Of a stretch of DNA of 64,000 bases, positions 31,594-41,786 are shown piece by piece. The notes under the pieces were generated by a model. It was not told the origin of the DNA, searched no databases, and worked only from the letters and a program-made list of their open reading frames with translations. The stretch is from CAVVUC01 sp963751395 (GTDB lineage: Bacteria; Verrucomicrobiota; Verrucomicrobiia; Chthoniobacterales; Chthoniobacteraceae). How positions within the stretch are numbered: the stretch's first letter is position 1; each line of letters opens with the position of its first letter. The position numbers and the translations under genes were made by a program. Location: NCBI GenBank assembly GCA_963751395.1, contig CAVVUC010000002.1:1054001-1118000 (forward strand), given 5' to 3'.

Positions 31594-32628
31594 TCAACTT
31601 CGCAACGAGGAACGTCTCTCCACCTCCGCTGCGCCCTTCTTGCGCATCTCCCTCGGCGTCCTGCCTGTCTGTTTCTTGAACGCGGTCGCGAAGTACTGGC
31701 TCGACTGGAACCCGCATTCCATCGCGACTTGCGTGATGTTCAGGTCGCGCTGGCGGCGCAGCATCTCGGCAGCGGCTTCGATCCGGTATTGATTCAACAA
31801 CTCAAGCGGCGTCCGGTTGGTGATCTGCTTGGTGTGATGCCCAAAATGACTGCGGCCCATTCCGCATTCGGCGGCCATGCTTTCGAGCGTCCACAACTCG
31901 CCAAGGCGTTGCGGCAGGTTTTCGAGAAAAAGGCGAACGGTGCGTTCGCCGCCGGAGAGGCTTTCATCGAGGCGCGGCTTTTGTCGCTGAAGCAAATCGA
32001 GAAGCGCGAGCAGGATCTCGTTGATGAGCAGTTTCAGCCGCGCAATGTCCCGCGGGCCGGCGTTGCCTCCCGCCGCTTCGCCGAGTTTCTGAAAAGCGCG
32101 AACGATGGTCTTGTCCGATTTCCACACCGGTTGCTCGTTGTGGCGCAGGAAGCGCGTGAGCAGCGCCAGTTCCTCCCTCGGGAGAAGCAGCCACTTCGGC
32201 CAGCACCAGCTTTGGTTCGGACGACGCACGCCGACGTCGATGATGAGCCAGTGATAACGGCTGGCGGAGATGTTCGGGTTTCCGACTTTGTGCCGCTGCC
32301 AGGGGCGCGTGATGGTGAGGCTGCCGGCTTTCAGGTCATACGTCCGGTTGTCCACCGCGAACGGCAGGCTGCCGGTTTCGAGCAGGCCGAACTCGACGCC
32401 TTCGTTGCAATGCCAGTCCAATCCCCAGCTTTGATCGTTCGGCGCGTCCCAGTATCCGACGAGCCGAAGCTCCTTCGCGCTGCCGGAGGGCAGGGGAGTT
32501 CCCGGATAGTTGCCTCGTTTCAATGCTGCGACCTTCACGTCGCCGCGCCGTGCCGCGGCCTTGAGCGGTTCGCAGGTGTCCGGCTTGGGAAGCGGAGAGC
32601 GCGAGCCGGAACGGGATGGGAAAGGCAT
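31594..32628 (-). CDS. AraC family transcriptional regulator
   Basis: 344 residues. An N-terminal cupin-like sensor (about 40-180, DWHCNEGVEFGLLETGSLPF) and a C-terminal double helix-turn-helix of AraC type (LESMAAECGMGRSHFGHHTK, then ITQVAMECGFQSSQYFATAFKK and GRTPREMRK). It binds DNA and a small sugar-like effector. It is divergent from the ThuA-HEAT gene (123-bp intergenic 32629-32751) and lies between the two sugar-related gene groups, so it is the likely local regulator (inference). Confidence 0.9.
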   Translation of the reverse strand: MPFPSRSGSRSPLPKPDTCEPLKAAARRGDVKVAALKRGNYPGTPLPSGSAKELRLVGYWDAPNDQSWGLDWHCNEGVEFGLLETGSLPFAVDNRTYDLKAGSLTITRPWQRHKVGNPNISASRYHWLIIDVGVRRPNQSWCWPKWLLLPREELALLTRFLRHNEQPVWKSDKTIVRAFQKLGEAAGGNAGPRDIARLKLLINEILLALLDLLQRQKPRLDESLSGGERTVRLFLENLPQRLGELWTLESMAAECGMGRSHFGHHTKQITNRTPLELLNQYRIEAAAEMLRRQRDLNITQVAMECGFQSSQYFATAFKKQTGRTPREMRKKGAAEVERRSSLRS

Positions 32629-32751
32629 GTCGAAACATTTGTTCGATTTTTACCAGAATTCAAACGTGAAAGATTTCCTTTGTTCCGTGCGCTAGGAATC
32701 GCACACTTTCACCCCTCTTTCAGTCCAAGCCTTCGTTTCAGTTTCTATCTC

Positions 32752-35479
32752 ATGCGCAAAAATTTCCTCCGTCTGTTCGCGACGATTCTTCTTCTTCTCG
32801 CCGGTGTCTGCCCGGCTTTCTGCGATCAGCCAAAGCTGAAGGCGCTGATCCTCTCGGGCGCAAACAACCATAACTGGAAAACGACGACGCCGCAGATCGT
32901 CTCGGTGCTCGAAGAATCGGGGCGGTTCGAGGTGAAAGTCGCCGACGATGTCGAGGCGCTGACGCCGTCTGAGTTTGCGGGCCTCGATGTGGTCGTGTGC
33001 AACTTCAACACGTATGGAGAAAAGGACGCGGGCGAGGTTTGGAATCGCGCGATGCGCGAGGCGTTCTTGAAGTTCATCAAGTCCGGCAAGGGACTCGTCA
33101 GCGTCCATGCGGGCAACAGCGTCTGGGCTGACTGGCCGGAGTTTCAGCAGCTCGTTTGCGGCACTTGGGTCGTCGGCAAAACGAACCACGGAAAAATGCA
33201 CGCGAACGAAATCGTTCTCAAAGATTCCACTCACCCGATCACTCGCGGCCTGCCTGCTTCGTTCTGGGCCTTCGATGAATTCTGGCAGAACCTCGTCGTC
33301 GCGCCCGGTGCGGTGACGCTCGCCAAGGTCACGCCGCGCACGGACAAAGACGGTTCAGGAAAACCGGAGCCGATGCTGCTTGTCAACACGCTCGAAGGCG
33401 GACGCGGCGTCGGCCTTTTGCTGGGGCACGACGAGAAGGCGATGGGCAATCCCGGCTTTCGCGCGCTGCTGGCCCGCTCGGCGGAATGGGCCGCAACCGG
33501 CACTGTGACTTTGCCTCCTCCGGCAAGTTTGCCAAAGAGCGAGGCCGACGTCGCGACAGCGGCTCCTGCGGCTGCCGCTCCGGCTGCGCCTTCGTCGGGG
33601 GTGGTCGCCGACTTGCTCGCGGCAATCAAACCATATCAACTTGGTGGAGATTCAACGGCCCTGAATTCGCTCTCCCGCAAAGTCGAGAGCAGTGTCAGCG
33701 ATTCATCGGAATCCGCCGGGATCGCCGCGCAGTTGGCTGCCGCGAGCGCCGATGTTTCCTATTCACTTAACGCCCGTGAAAATCTGCTCAGGCTTTTGCG
33801 CCTCGTCGGGACGCCCTCGCAGGTTCCCGGTTTGGTGAAGTTGCTTGCCGAACCTTCGCTCGGATTTTGGGCGGCGGGAGCGTTGGAATGCATTCCCGGA
33901 AAGGAAGCCGGTGCTGCTTTGATCGACGCGATCGGCACAGCCCCCGCGAATCTGCGCGGACAGCTTGTCGGAGCGCTCGGGCGTCGGCATGAGGTCGCGG
34001 GCATTCCTGCGCTGGAAAAAGTCCTCGCCGGTTCTGATGTCGGTCCGGCGCAAGCAGCGGCGAATGCGCTCGCGTTGATGAACGATCCCGCTGTCGCGCC
34101 TTCGTTGGAGAAGGCGTCGAAATCCGCGCAGCCACGCGGTGGCCGCAGCCGCTGCGAAAGCTTTGCTTGATCTCGCCGCCGCGCAGCTCTCGACGGGCAA
34201 CAAGGACGCGATCGCATGGCTGCAGAAACTCACCACTGATGCGCCAGACTCCGCCGTCGGCCGCGATGCTGCGGCCCTGCTTTTTTGCAGTGCAGGCTCG
34301 CCCGAGAAACTGGTTGCCGCGCTGCGTTCGAAGAACGCGGCGGAGGCTGCATCGGCTGTCGCAGCGCTTCGAAACGGCGTTCCGGATTCGTGGATTCCGG
34401 CGGTTGCCCCGGCATTGAAGGAAATGGAGCCCGCGATCGCGGGCCAGGTGCTGGCGTTCTTTGCCGATCGCGGAATCACCGCATCCGGCGCGGCCGTGCT
34501 TGAGATTGCGAAGTCTTCGAGTCCCGCGCGAGCTGATGCGATTCAGGCGCTCGCCAATGTCGGCGATGCCTTAGCGATCGACTTCCTGCTCAGTGAAGCG
34601 GAAAAGGGGTCCGACAAAACCGCTGCGATGAATGCGCTCGAAGACTTCAAGGATTCCGGCACGGATGCGGCTCTCGTTTCCCGCCTCGACAAAGCGACGC
34701 CGGAGCAGCTTCGCGTGCTGGTCGATGCACTCGGCGATCGAAGCGCGACTTCCGCGATTCCAGCGCTGATGGCGCTGACCAGTTCGCCGGATGGAAAAGT
34801 CCGCGCAGCGTCGTTCCGCGCGCTCGGCAAGCTGGCTGGCCCGCCGGAAATGAACGCGCTCGCGGACAAGGTCAAAGCCGGCGGTGCCGATTCGACATCG
34901 TGGGCAACATTGCTGGCTTCCGCGGCCGGACGCTCGAAAGGCGATGAAGTCGTGAACCTGCTGCCCGAAGTCATCCGAAGCACCACTCCACAGGACGCGG
35001 CGATCCTTATTGTCGCGCTCGGAGAGACGCAGAACAACGGCGCGCTTCCGGTGCTGAACGAAAAAATCAACGCGCAGGAACAGGAAACCAAGAGGGCCGC
35101 CGTCCGCGCCCTCGGCAGGATGCAGACGAAGGAAGGACTTCGCCGGCTGGCCTCGGTCTGCAAGGAAACCCAGGATGCGATTTTGAAAAAGCTGGCGCTC
35201 CAAACACTCTGCGACACGATCTCCCCGCCAAATCTTGTGGAGGCGAATCTCAAGATCGAATTGCTCGGCGTTGCTTCAAACGCCGCGTCTGACAGCGCGG
35301 AGCGGCAGGCGGTTTTGGCAGCGCTGAGCGCGGTGAGAGATCCCCGCGCATTTCCGATCGTGCTCTCCATTTCCGAGGCCGATCCGACGATTGCGAAAGA
35401 GGTCGAGGCTGCGATCGAAAAAATTGAGAAAGCAACCGGCGCGACCGCGCCTCGCAAACCAGCTCCGGCTCAAAAATAA
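32752..35479 (+). pseudogene. exported ThuA-like/HEAT-repeat protein, single frameshift
   Basis: Start MRKNFLRLFATILLLLAGVC at 32752 (signal peptide). Residues about 27-250 are a ThuA-like, glutamine-amidotransferase-fold domain (KALILSGANNHNWKTTTPQ, VVVCNFNTYG, GLVSVHAGNSVWADWPEF, GVGLLLGHDEKAMGN). An Ala/Pro linker follows, then about 600 residues of HEAT/armadillo-type repeats (LLAEPSLGFWAAGALECI, IPALEKVLAGSDVG, ...). One extra base near 34128 changes frame after SLEKASKSA, into AVAAAAAKALLDLAAAQ; corrected length about 908 residues. The frame upstream of 32752 is open but antisense to the AraC gene. Role: sugar-utilisation accessory, exact function unknown. First gene of a plus-strand group. 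Confidence 0.75.
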
Positions 35480-35495
35480 CTCCCGTTCAATCCCG

Positions 35496-36824
35496 ATGAA
35501 AAACACACCTCTCACGCGCCGCTCGTTTTTGGGCGGAATGACGAAAAGCATTCTGGCCGCCTCGATTGCTCCGCAGTTTTTGCCCTCCCGACTCTTCGGC
35601 GAGGAAGCGCCCAGCCGCACGATCCAGCTCGGCATGATCGGCGTGGGCAACCAGGGCTCCGGTCTCCTCACGAATTTTCTCGCCGCAAAAGGCGGACGCG
35701 TTGCCGGCATCTGCGATCCTTTCGGCAGCCGCAGGCAACGCGCGGTCGAGCGCGTCGCGGAGGCGAATGGCGAGCCGCCAAAGGCATACAACGACTTCCG
35801 CGAGCTGCTCGCGGAGCCCTCGATCGACGCCGTGGTTGTGGCGACTCCGGATCACTGGCATGCCGCGATCGGCATGGCTGCCGTTCATGCAGGCAAGGAC
35901 ATTTACCTCGAAAAGCCGCTCGGCCTCAGCCTCGATCAGAACCGCGCGATGCAACAGGCGTGCGCGGCGACGGGTCGTATTTTTCAATACGGCACGATGC
36001 AGCGCGCGCAGGGAAATCTGCGGCAGGTCGTCGAGGTCGTGCGCAACGGGCTGATCGGAAAAGTGGAGCGTGTCGATGTCTGGTGCGGCGGCGGTGCGTC
36101 TGGCGGTGGAGACCCAAAGGAAATTCCAGTGCCCGAAGGTCTCGACTACGAGCTTTACATCGGCCCTGCACCGATGCGCCCATGCACTCCGTCGCGGATC
36201 ACAAACGGGGGATCCTGGTTTATCTCGGACTACAGCATCGGCTTCATCGCAGGATGGGGCGCGCATCCGCTCGACATCATGATCTGGGGAATCGATTCCG
36301 ATCTCGCCGGACCGGCCACTTATTCAGGCACGGGCAAGTTCCCGACATCCCGCCTGTTCGACACCTGCTATGAATGGGACGTGAACATCGGATTTGCCGA
36401 CGGAGTCAAAGCACACTTCATGTCGGAGAACCTCGCGATGCCGGTCGTGACCGAATACCTGCACCAGCCTTTTGAAAACGGCACCACGTTTTTCGGAACC
36501 GAAGGCTGGGTCTGTGGCAGCCGCAACGGCGTCGATGCCAGCGACCCGCGCCTGCTCCGGCTCAAGCCGCGGCCCGCCGGGAAGCACGTCCGTTACGCCA
36601 CCAATTACTACAAGGGCTTTCTCGATTCGGTTCGCGACCGCACGCCGTCGCTTTGCACCGTGGACGAGGCGGTGCGCTCCGACGCGATGAGCCATGTCTC
36701 GCTCATGGCGATCAAGTCTGGACAAACCGTGACGTGGGATCCGAAGGCCTGCCGCATCGTTTCGCCGGAGCCGCTCAATCGCTGGATGAACATTCCGACG
36801 CGCGGCGATTGGGCCACTGTTTAA
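35496..36824 (+). CDS. Tat-exported Gfo/Idh/MocA family oxidoreductase
   Basis: 442 residues starting at 35496 (MKNTPLTRRSFLGGMTKSI), with a twin-arginine motif TRRSFLGG. NAD(P) motif GVGNQGSGL (about 46-54), the YLEKPLGLS motif, and a C-terminal sugar-binding part (TYSGTGKFPTSRLFDTCYEW). Exported Gfo/Idh proteins are common in this phylum and keep a tightly bound cofactor (family knowledge). It follows the ThuA-HEAT gene by 16 bases, and probably acts on a sugar in the periplasm. Confidence 0.88.
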   Translation: MKNTPLTRRSFLGGMTKSILAASIAPQFLPSRLFGEEAPSRTIQLGMIGVGNQGSGLLTNFLAAKGGRVAGICDPFGSRRQRAVERVAEANGEPPKAYNDFRELLAEPSIDAVVVATPDHWHAAIGMAAVHAGKDIYLEKPLGLSLDQNRAMQQACAATGRIFQYGTMQRAQGNLRQVVEVVRNGLIGKVERVDVWCGGGASGGGDPKEIPVPEGLDYELYIGPAPMRPCTPSRITNGGSWFISDYSIGFIAGWGAHPLDIMIWGIDSDLAGPATYSGTGKFPTSRLFDTCYEWDVNIGFADGVKAHFMSENLAMPVVTEYLHQPFENGTTFFGTEGWVCGSRNGVDASDPRLLRLKPRPAGKHVRYATNYYKGFLDSVRDRTPSLCTVDEAVRSDAMSHVSLMAIKSGQTVTWDPKACRIVSPEPLNRWMNIPTRGDWATV

Positions 36825-36845
36825 CAACGAACCAGATAGAAAATC

Positions 36846-37679
36846 ATGACCATCGGTTGCTTCGCACTCATTCATCCATTCAGCCCGCTCGACGCGCAGC
36901 TCGCGCAGATCGCCGCTTGGGGTTTCAAACACGCCGACGTGACCGACAATGGCGACGGCGCCACGCTCGGCACGGAGTTCGGCTTTGCGGCCGTCGCCTC
37001 GCTCGACGCCAACCCGCACGATGTCCGGCGGCAATTCGAGGCGCACGGAATCACGATCACCTCCTGGTGCGCCCACGCGAACCTGCTCGACCCTGCATCG
37101 CCGGCGCGCTTCGGAACCTCGCAGATCATGAAGGCGATCAAGTCCGCCGCTTTGATCGGGGTGAAACACGTCATCACCACCGAGGGAGAACCGCACACGA
37201 AATTCGGTCACGCGCTCACGACTGACGAACAGATTTTCAGCATCCGCGAAAAATTGCACGAACCGCTGCGGCTCGCCGCCAACCTTGGCGTGAAGCTGCT
37301 TCTCGAACCGCACGGTCCCGTGAGCGACAACATCGCGCTGGTCGAGCGCGTACTCGATGCGTGCGACTCGCCGGCGCTCGCGCTCAATCTCGACACCGGC
37401 AACCTCTGGCTTGGCGGCGGCGATCCGATCGAGTTCGTCCGCAAGTTCGGATCGAAGATCGAGCATGTGCATTGGAAGGACATGCCCGCGGAGATGACCG
37501 CCAAACGCGGTTCCTGCTTTGGCTGCGGCATGGCGACCATCGCGCTCGGCGAAGGCGTGGTCGGGATCGCCGAAGTTGTTGCCGAGTTGAAGAAGGTCGG
37601 CTTCAACGGGCACACCACTCTCGAAATCGCGGGCGAGCGGGCCGTGCTTGCAAGCCGTGACTTTCTTCAGAAACTTTGA
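36846..37679 (+). CDS. sugar phosphate isomerase/epimerase family TIM-barrel protein
   Basis: 277 residues. AP-endonuclease-2-type barrel: metal-ligand positions seen in TTEGEPHTKF (about 119), LLLEPHGPV (about 155), LNLDTGNLWLGGG (about 183), HVHWKDMP (about 207) and the last glutamate in TTLEIAGE (about 262). Xylose-isomerase-like enzymes of this kind interconvert ketose/aldose sugars or inososes. 21 bases after the Tat-exported oxidoreductase; no signal peptide. Confidence 0.85.
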   Translation: MTIGCFALIHPFSPLDAQLAQIAAWGFKHADVTDNGDGATLGTEFGFAAVASLDANPHDVRRQFEAHGITITSWCAHANLLDPASPARFGTSQIMKAIKSAALIGVKHVITTEGEPHTKFGHALTTDEQIFSIREKLHEPLRLAANLGVKLLLEPHGPVSDNIALVERVLDACDSPALALNLDTGNLWLGGGDPIEFVRKFGSKIEHVHWKDMPAEMTAKRGSCFGCGMATIALGEGVVGIAEVVAELKKVGFNGHTTLEIAGERAVLASRDFLQKL

Positions 37680-37691
37680 TTCCCTGACACT

Positions 37692-38228
37692 ATGGACAAG
37701 CCCTCGACATCAGAATCCTGCTGCGGCACGACCTGCGAGCAGACACTCGCGTTCCTTGTATTGCGCGCCTGGCTCGGCATCCGCGCCCTGCTCACCGGCA
37801 TCGAGAAATACACCGACATCACCAAAATCCAAAAGCCGCTCATCGATCCGGTCACCGGCATGGAAGACCCGAGCGGCGCGATGATTGAAGCGACGCAAAA
37901 GGTTTACGGCTGGAGCCATTACCACGCGATTCCGGCGAGCCTGCAAACGAAGTTCGCCAACGAACCGCTGCTCTTTCCGTTCGTGACGAAGATTTTCTAC
38001 GGCCTTCTCGGGCCGGCGTTGATCGCGCTCGGCCTGATGCTGCTCGTCGGCATCGGCACTCGCGTTTCCCTTTTCCTGCAAGGCCTGCTCTACGTGGCGC
38101 TGACAGCCGGGCTGATCCTCATCAGATCCGATGACGGAGTGGCGTGGCTGGGCATTCACGTCGCGCTGATCGCGTTCGCGCTCGTGCTTGCGAAGCACAA
38201 CAAGCTCGCGATTCTAAAGAAGTGGTGA
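37692..38228 (+). CDS. DoxX-like membrane protein
   Basis: 178 residues with four hydrophobic segments (LAFLVLRAWLGIRALLTGIE, FGL-type FVTKIFYGLLGPALIALGLM, RVSLFLQGLLYVALTAGLIL, VAWLGIHVALIAFALVLAKH). An N-terminal ESCCGTTCE stretch lies before the first span. DoxX/TQO-small-subunit-like topology; function in this context unknown, perhaps redox-linked to the exported oxidoreductases on either side (inference). 12 bases from the isomerase, 13 from the next gene: one transcription unit. Confidence 0.7.
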   Translation: MDKPSTSESCCGTTCEQTLAFLVLRAWLGIRALLTGIEKYTDITKIQKPLIDPVTGMEDPSGAMIEATQKVYGWSHYHAIPASLQTKFANEPLLFPFVTKIFYGLLGPALIALGLMLLVGIGTRVSLFLQGLLYVALTAGLILIRSDDGVAWLGIHVALIAFALVLAKHNKLAILKKW

Positions 38229-38241
38229 CCCGCCTTTCTCG

Positions 38242-39592
38242 ATGAACAACGACACCTCCTCGTCCATGACGCGCCGCGACTTTGTCCGGACTGCGGCGGC
38301 AGCCACCGGCGGCATCATCCTCGCGAACCCGCGTCGAGCCTTCGCCGCCACGCCTTCGGCCAACGGCAAGATTCGTTACGCGCTCGTCGGCCTCGGCGCG
38401 CAGGGCCGCGTGCTGCTCGATGCGTTGCAGAAAATCCAGAACATCGAACTCGTGGCGATTTGCGACATCTGGGACTACGCCCGCACTTACGTTCAGCGAC
38501 TGCTGAAAAGCACCGGCGTCGAAGTGCGGGCCTACGCGAACATCGAGGAGTTGCTGGAGAAGGAAAAGGACCTCGATGCCGCCATTGTCGCCACGCCCGA
38601 TTTCTGGCACGCGCCGATCACCAACGCCTGCCTCAAGCGCCGGGCTGAACGTTTATTGCGAGAAGATGATGAGCAACACCATCGAGAGCGCCCGCTCGAT
38701 GGTTCAGACGATGCGCTCGACCGGCAAGCTTCTCCAAATCGGCCACCAGCGCCGGAGCAATCCGCGTTATCGTTTTGCCCTCAACCGACTGCTTCGGGAA
38801 GCGAAGCTCTGCGGCCAGCTCACCGCCGCGCAAGCGCAGTGGAATCGCGCTGCGTCGCCGGACCTGACCTGGCCGAAGAAGTCCGATATTCCCGCCGAAG
38901 TGTTGAAGAAATACGGCTACGCCGACATGCACCAGTTCCGCAACTGGCGCTGGTTCAAGGCGCTTGGCGGCGGCCCGCTCAGCGATCTCGGCGCGCACCA
39001 GATCGACATCTTCAACTGGTGGTTCGGAACTCATCCCCGCTCGGTGATGGCCAGCGGGGGCGTGGATTACTACAAGAACCGCGAGTGGTATGACAACGCG
39101 ATGGTCGTCTATGAGTATCCCACGCCCGAGGGCACGATCGCCCGCGCGTTCTACCAGGTGCAGACCACGACGAGTGCCGGCGGTGGTTACTTCGAATACT
39201 TCATGGGTGACCAGGCTTCACTCAAGATGTCCGAGAACCCTCGCCTGTGTGTCATTTACCGCGAAGCCTCCGCGCCTCCGTGGGATGACTTGCTCGCAAA
39301 GAACTACATCCGCGCGCAGCAGGCTGTTGCTCCCGCATCCGGCGACGCCGATCAAAAAGTGGACGTCCGCGAAACCGCAGCGCTCGCCACGTATGACATC
39401 CCGGTGACTTTCAGCAAGGCCATCCATCAGCCGCACCTTGAGAACTTCTTCGACACCATTCGCGGCAAAGCCACGCTGAACTGTCCCGCCGACGAAGCAT
39501 TCGCCAGCGAATACGTCATCTACAAAGCCAACGAAGCGATTGACGCCCGTAGAACCATCGACATGAAGCCGGAAGAGTTCACCGTCGCTTGA
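38242..39592 (+). pseudogene. Tat-exported Gfo/Idh/MocA family oxidoreductase, single frameshift
   Basis: Start at 38242 with Tat motif TRRDFVRTA (about 10-18). NAD motif VGLGAQGRVLL; the frame changes near 38640, where one extra C follows ACLK; it continues AGLNVYCEKMMSNTIESAR, then GHQRRSNPRYRF, ALGGGPLSDLGAHQIDIFNWWF and ends EEFTVA. Corrected length about 449 residues. Paralogue, not duplicate, of the gene at 35496. Same operon; probable role in oxidising or rearranging a sugar in the periplasm. Confidence 0.85.
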
Positions 39593-39632
39593 CGCTGACC
39601 CTCTCGAACCCCACTGTTATCCCGCACTTATT

Positions 39633-40295
39633 ATGAAACACGCAGCACTCCTGACTCTCATTGCTCTAACCACGCACACCGCCTTCGCTGAAGACGCAAA
39701 GGAAAAACTCACCACGCAATTTCCCCCGCCGCTTGTCATTGGCACCCCGGTAAATGTAACCGTCCCCAACCTGGAGCCTCCGCAGAAGAGCGACGTGCCT
39801 GAATTGCTCGTGCCCGCGGGAACAAAGAACCTCGCGCTGAACAAGACGGTAACCTCAAGCACACCCGAGCCGTTGCTCGGCACACTCGATCTCGTCACCG
39901 ACGGAGACAAGGCTGCTGACGAAGGATGCTTTGTCGAACTGGCAGCCGGCAAGCAATGGGTGCAGATCGACCTGGGGCAGGTCTCCGACATTTATGCGCT
40001 CTGGGTGTGGCATTTCCATTCGCAAAAGCGCTCGTATAGCGACGTCATCATCCAAGTGTCGGACGATCCCGATTTTCTAAGCAAGGTAACTACAGTTTTC
40101 AATAATGACCACGACAACAGTTCCGGCCTGGGAGTTGGAACGGACTTCGCCTATTACGAGAAATACACGGGCAAGCTTATTTCGGTGAAAGATGGGGTCA
40201 AAGGCCGCTATGTCCGCCTGTATAGTAACGGGAACACGACTAACAAGTCGAACCACTATATCGAAGTCGAGGTCTTCGGAAAACCGGCGTCCTAG
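39633..40295 (+). CDS. secreted discoidin (F5/8 type C)-like protein
   Basis: 220 residues with a signal peptide (MKHAALLTLIALTTHTAFA). From about residue 65 a discoidin-like domain: NLALNKTVTSSTPEP, LVTDGDKAADEGCFVEL, WVQIDLGQVSDIYALWVWHF, VIIQVSDDPDF and GRYVRLYSNG. Such domains bind carbohydrate. No catalytic domain. Last gene of the plus-strand sugar group, 40 bases after the oxidoreductase. Confidence 0.75.
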   Translation: MKHAALLTLIALTTHTAFAEDAKEKLTTQFPPPLVIGTPVNVTVPNLEPPQKSDVPELLVPAGTKNLALNKTVTSSTPEPLLGTLDLVTDGDKAADEGCFVELAAGKQWVQIDLGQVSDIYALWVWHFHSQKRSYSDVIIQVSDDPDFLSKVTTVFNNDHDNSSGLGVGTDFAYYEKYTGKLISVKDGVKGRYVRLYSNGNTTNKSNHYIEVEVFGKPAS

Positions 40296-40316
40296 TAATA
40301 AGTCCGGCATGATTTA

Positions 40317-41786
40317 ATGAACCCAGTTGCCGGCATCGCTTCGCCTGCTGACTGGAAGCAATTGCTGGCGCTGCTTGTTGCGTTCGTGCTTGCTCTTGCG
40401 CTGCGACTCGTCGCGCTCGATGCAAGGCCGATGCACACGGACGAGGCGGTGAATGCCTTTCTCCTCGGCGGTATCCTTCAGGACGGTGACTATCATTACG
40501 ATCCGGTTGACCGGCATGGCCCCGTCTTTCACGTCCTGGCCTGGTGTGTCGCAAAGGCGCGAGGTTGCACCGACTTTGCTTCACTGAATGAAGTAACTCT
40601 AAGACTTGTTCCGGTCATCGGAAGCTTGTTTGTCTTTCCGCTTCTTTGGGTGCTGCGGCGCGAGTTGGGCGGCACCGCGATTCTTTTCGGCTTCTTATGG
40701 GCGGCGTGCCCGCTGCCTCTCTACTACTCGCGTTATGCCATCCATGAGACCTTGTTTGTCACGGCCACGCTTGCATCCATCCTTGCACTCTTTAGGAGCG
40801 CAGAATCGTTGCGGGTTGGCTGGGCGGTTGCGCTTGGAGCCGGCCTGGCGCTCATGCTTGCAACCAAGGAAACAGCCATCATTCAATACTCAGCCCTGGC
40901 CATTGCTGTATTGGTGGTCTGGCGCAAACCTCCCGCAGGATCGCCCCGGCGATACCTTGTCTTTGTCCTGACTACATCCCTGGCTTTTGTATTTGTAGCC
41001 ACCTTTCTATTCACCTGGGGCTTTCGCCATTTCTCAGCGATGCTTGACCTGCTGGCAGCAGGTCGTGGTTACCTGAGCCGGGCAGGGGGTCAGGGTCATG
41101 AAAAAGCCGCCGGCTACTACTTTCATCTTCTGGCTTTGGGTTATGCGGGGCCATGGTTGTTGGTCTTGACTCTCATTGGCTGTATAAGTGCATGGCGCAC
41201 GCAGAATCGTCCCGTCCTCTTGCTTGTTGTTTACGGAGTTCTGTCTGCCGCCGTCTATTCAGCCATCCCTTACAAAACTCCGTGGCTGACTCTGAACTTC
41301 TGGATGCCCTCAGCCATCGTTGCGTGCCACGGGGCGCTGGCCCTGTGGGAAGTTGGTCGTCATACGACTGCGCGTGTCGTCGCCGTGTTCTTGGGGATTG
41401 TCCTGATTCTTTGCACGGCTGTGGACACGCGCCGGCTGGTTTTTCAAATACCCGCGGACGAAACCAACCCGCTTGCTTACAATCATACCTACCCGGACAT
41501 TCTGAGGCTGGCTCCCGAGGTTGCCCGCATGGCCTCAACACTGGCTTCGTCCCCGAGCATTGCGGTGATGGCGGAGGATCCCTGGCCGCTGCCTTTTTAC
41601 CTCAGACACTTTCCCCGCGTCGGCTATTGGCAGCCTGGCATTGAACCCAGCGACCCGCCTGACATAGTCATTGCCTCGACCGATGAAATGGACAGCATCG
41701 CCCTGCTTGTCTCCGGCAGACGCCCCCACTTTTTTGGTGGACGCCCCGGGTTGGTGTTTGTCTTGTTCGAGCCGGCGAAACCATGA
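40317..41786 (+). CDS. membrane glycosyltransferase-like protein (TIGR03663/Agl23-like)
   Basis: 489 residues, with many membrane spans. The start region LRLVALDARPMHTDEAVNAF, with acidic residues right after the first span, and FGFLWAACPLPLYYSRYAIHE match the ArnT/PMT-like TIGR03663 family, where DE is the presumed catalytic pair. These enzymes transfer sugars from lipid-phosphate donors outside the membrane. It overlaps apbE by ATGA (41783-41786), so translation is coupled; the reason for the pairing is unclear. Confidence 0.75.
   Translation: MNPVAGIASPADWKQLLALLVAFVLALALRLVALDARPMHTDEAVNAFLLGGILQDGDYHYDPVDRHGPVFHVLAWCVAKARGCTDFASLNEVTLRLVPVIGSLFVFPLLWVLRRELGGTAILFGFLWAACPLPLYYSRYAIHETLFVTATLASILALFRSAESLRVGWAVALGAGLALMLATKETAIIQYSALAIAVLVVWRKPPAGSPRRYLVFVLTTSLAFVFVATFLFTWGFRHFSAMLDLLAAGRGYLSRAGGQGHEKAAGYYFHLLALGYAGPWLLVLTLIGCISAWRTQNRPVLLLVVYGVLSAAVYSAIPYKTPWLTLNFWMPSAIVACHGALALWEVGRHTTARVVAVFLGIVLILCTAVDTRRLVFQIPADETNPLAYNHTYPDILRLAPEVARMASTLASSPSIAVMAEDPWPLPFYLRHFPRVGYWQPGIEPSDPPDIVIASTDEMDSIALLVSGRRPHFFGGRPGLVFVLFEPAKP

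Noticed and set aside
31474..32751. 5' extension of the ThuA-HEAT frame
   Set aside because: It is antisense to the AraC gene; the signal peptide at 32752 marks the real start.
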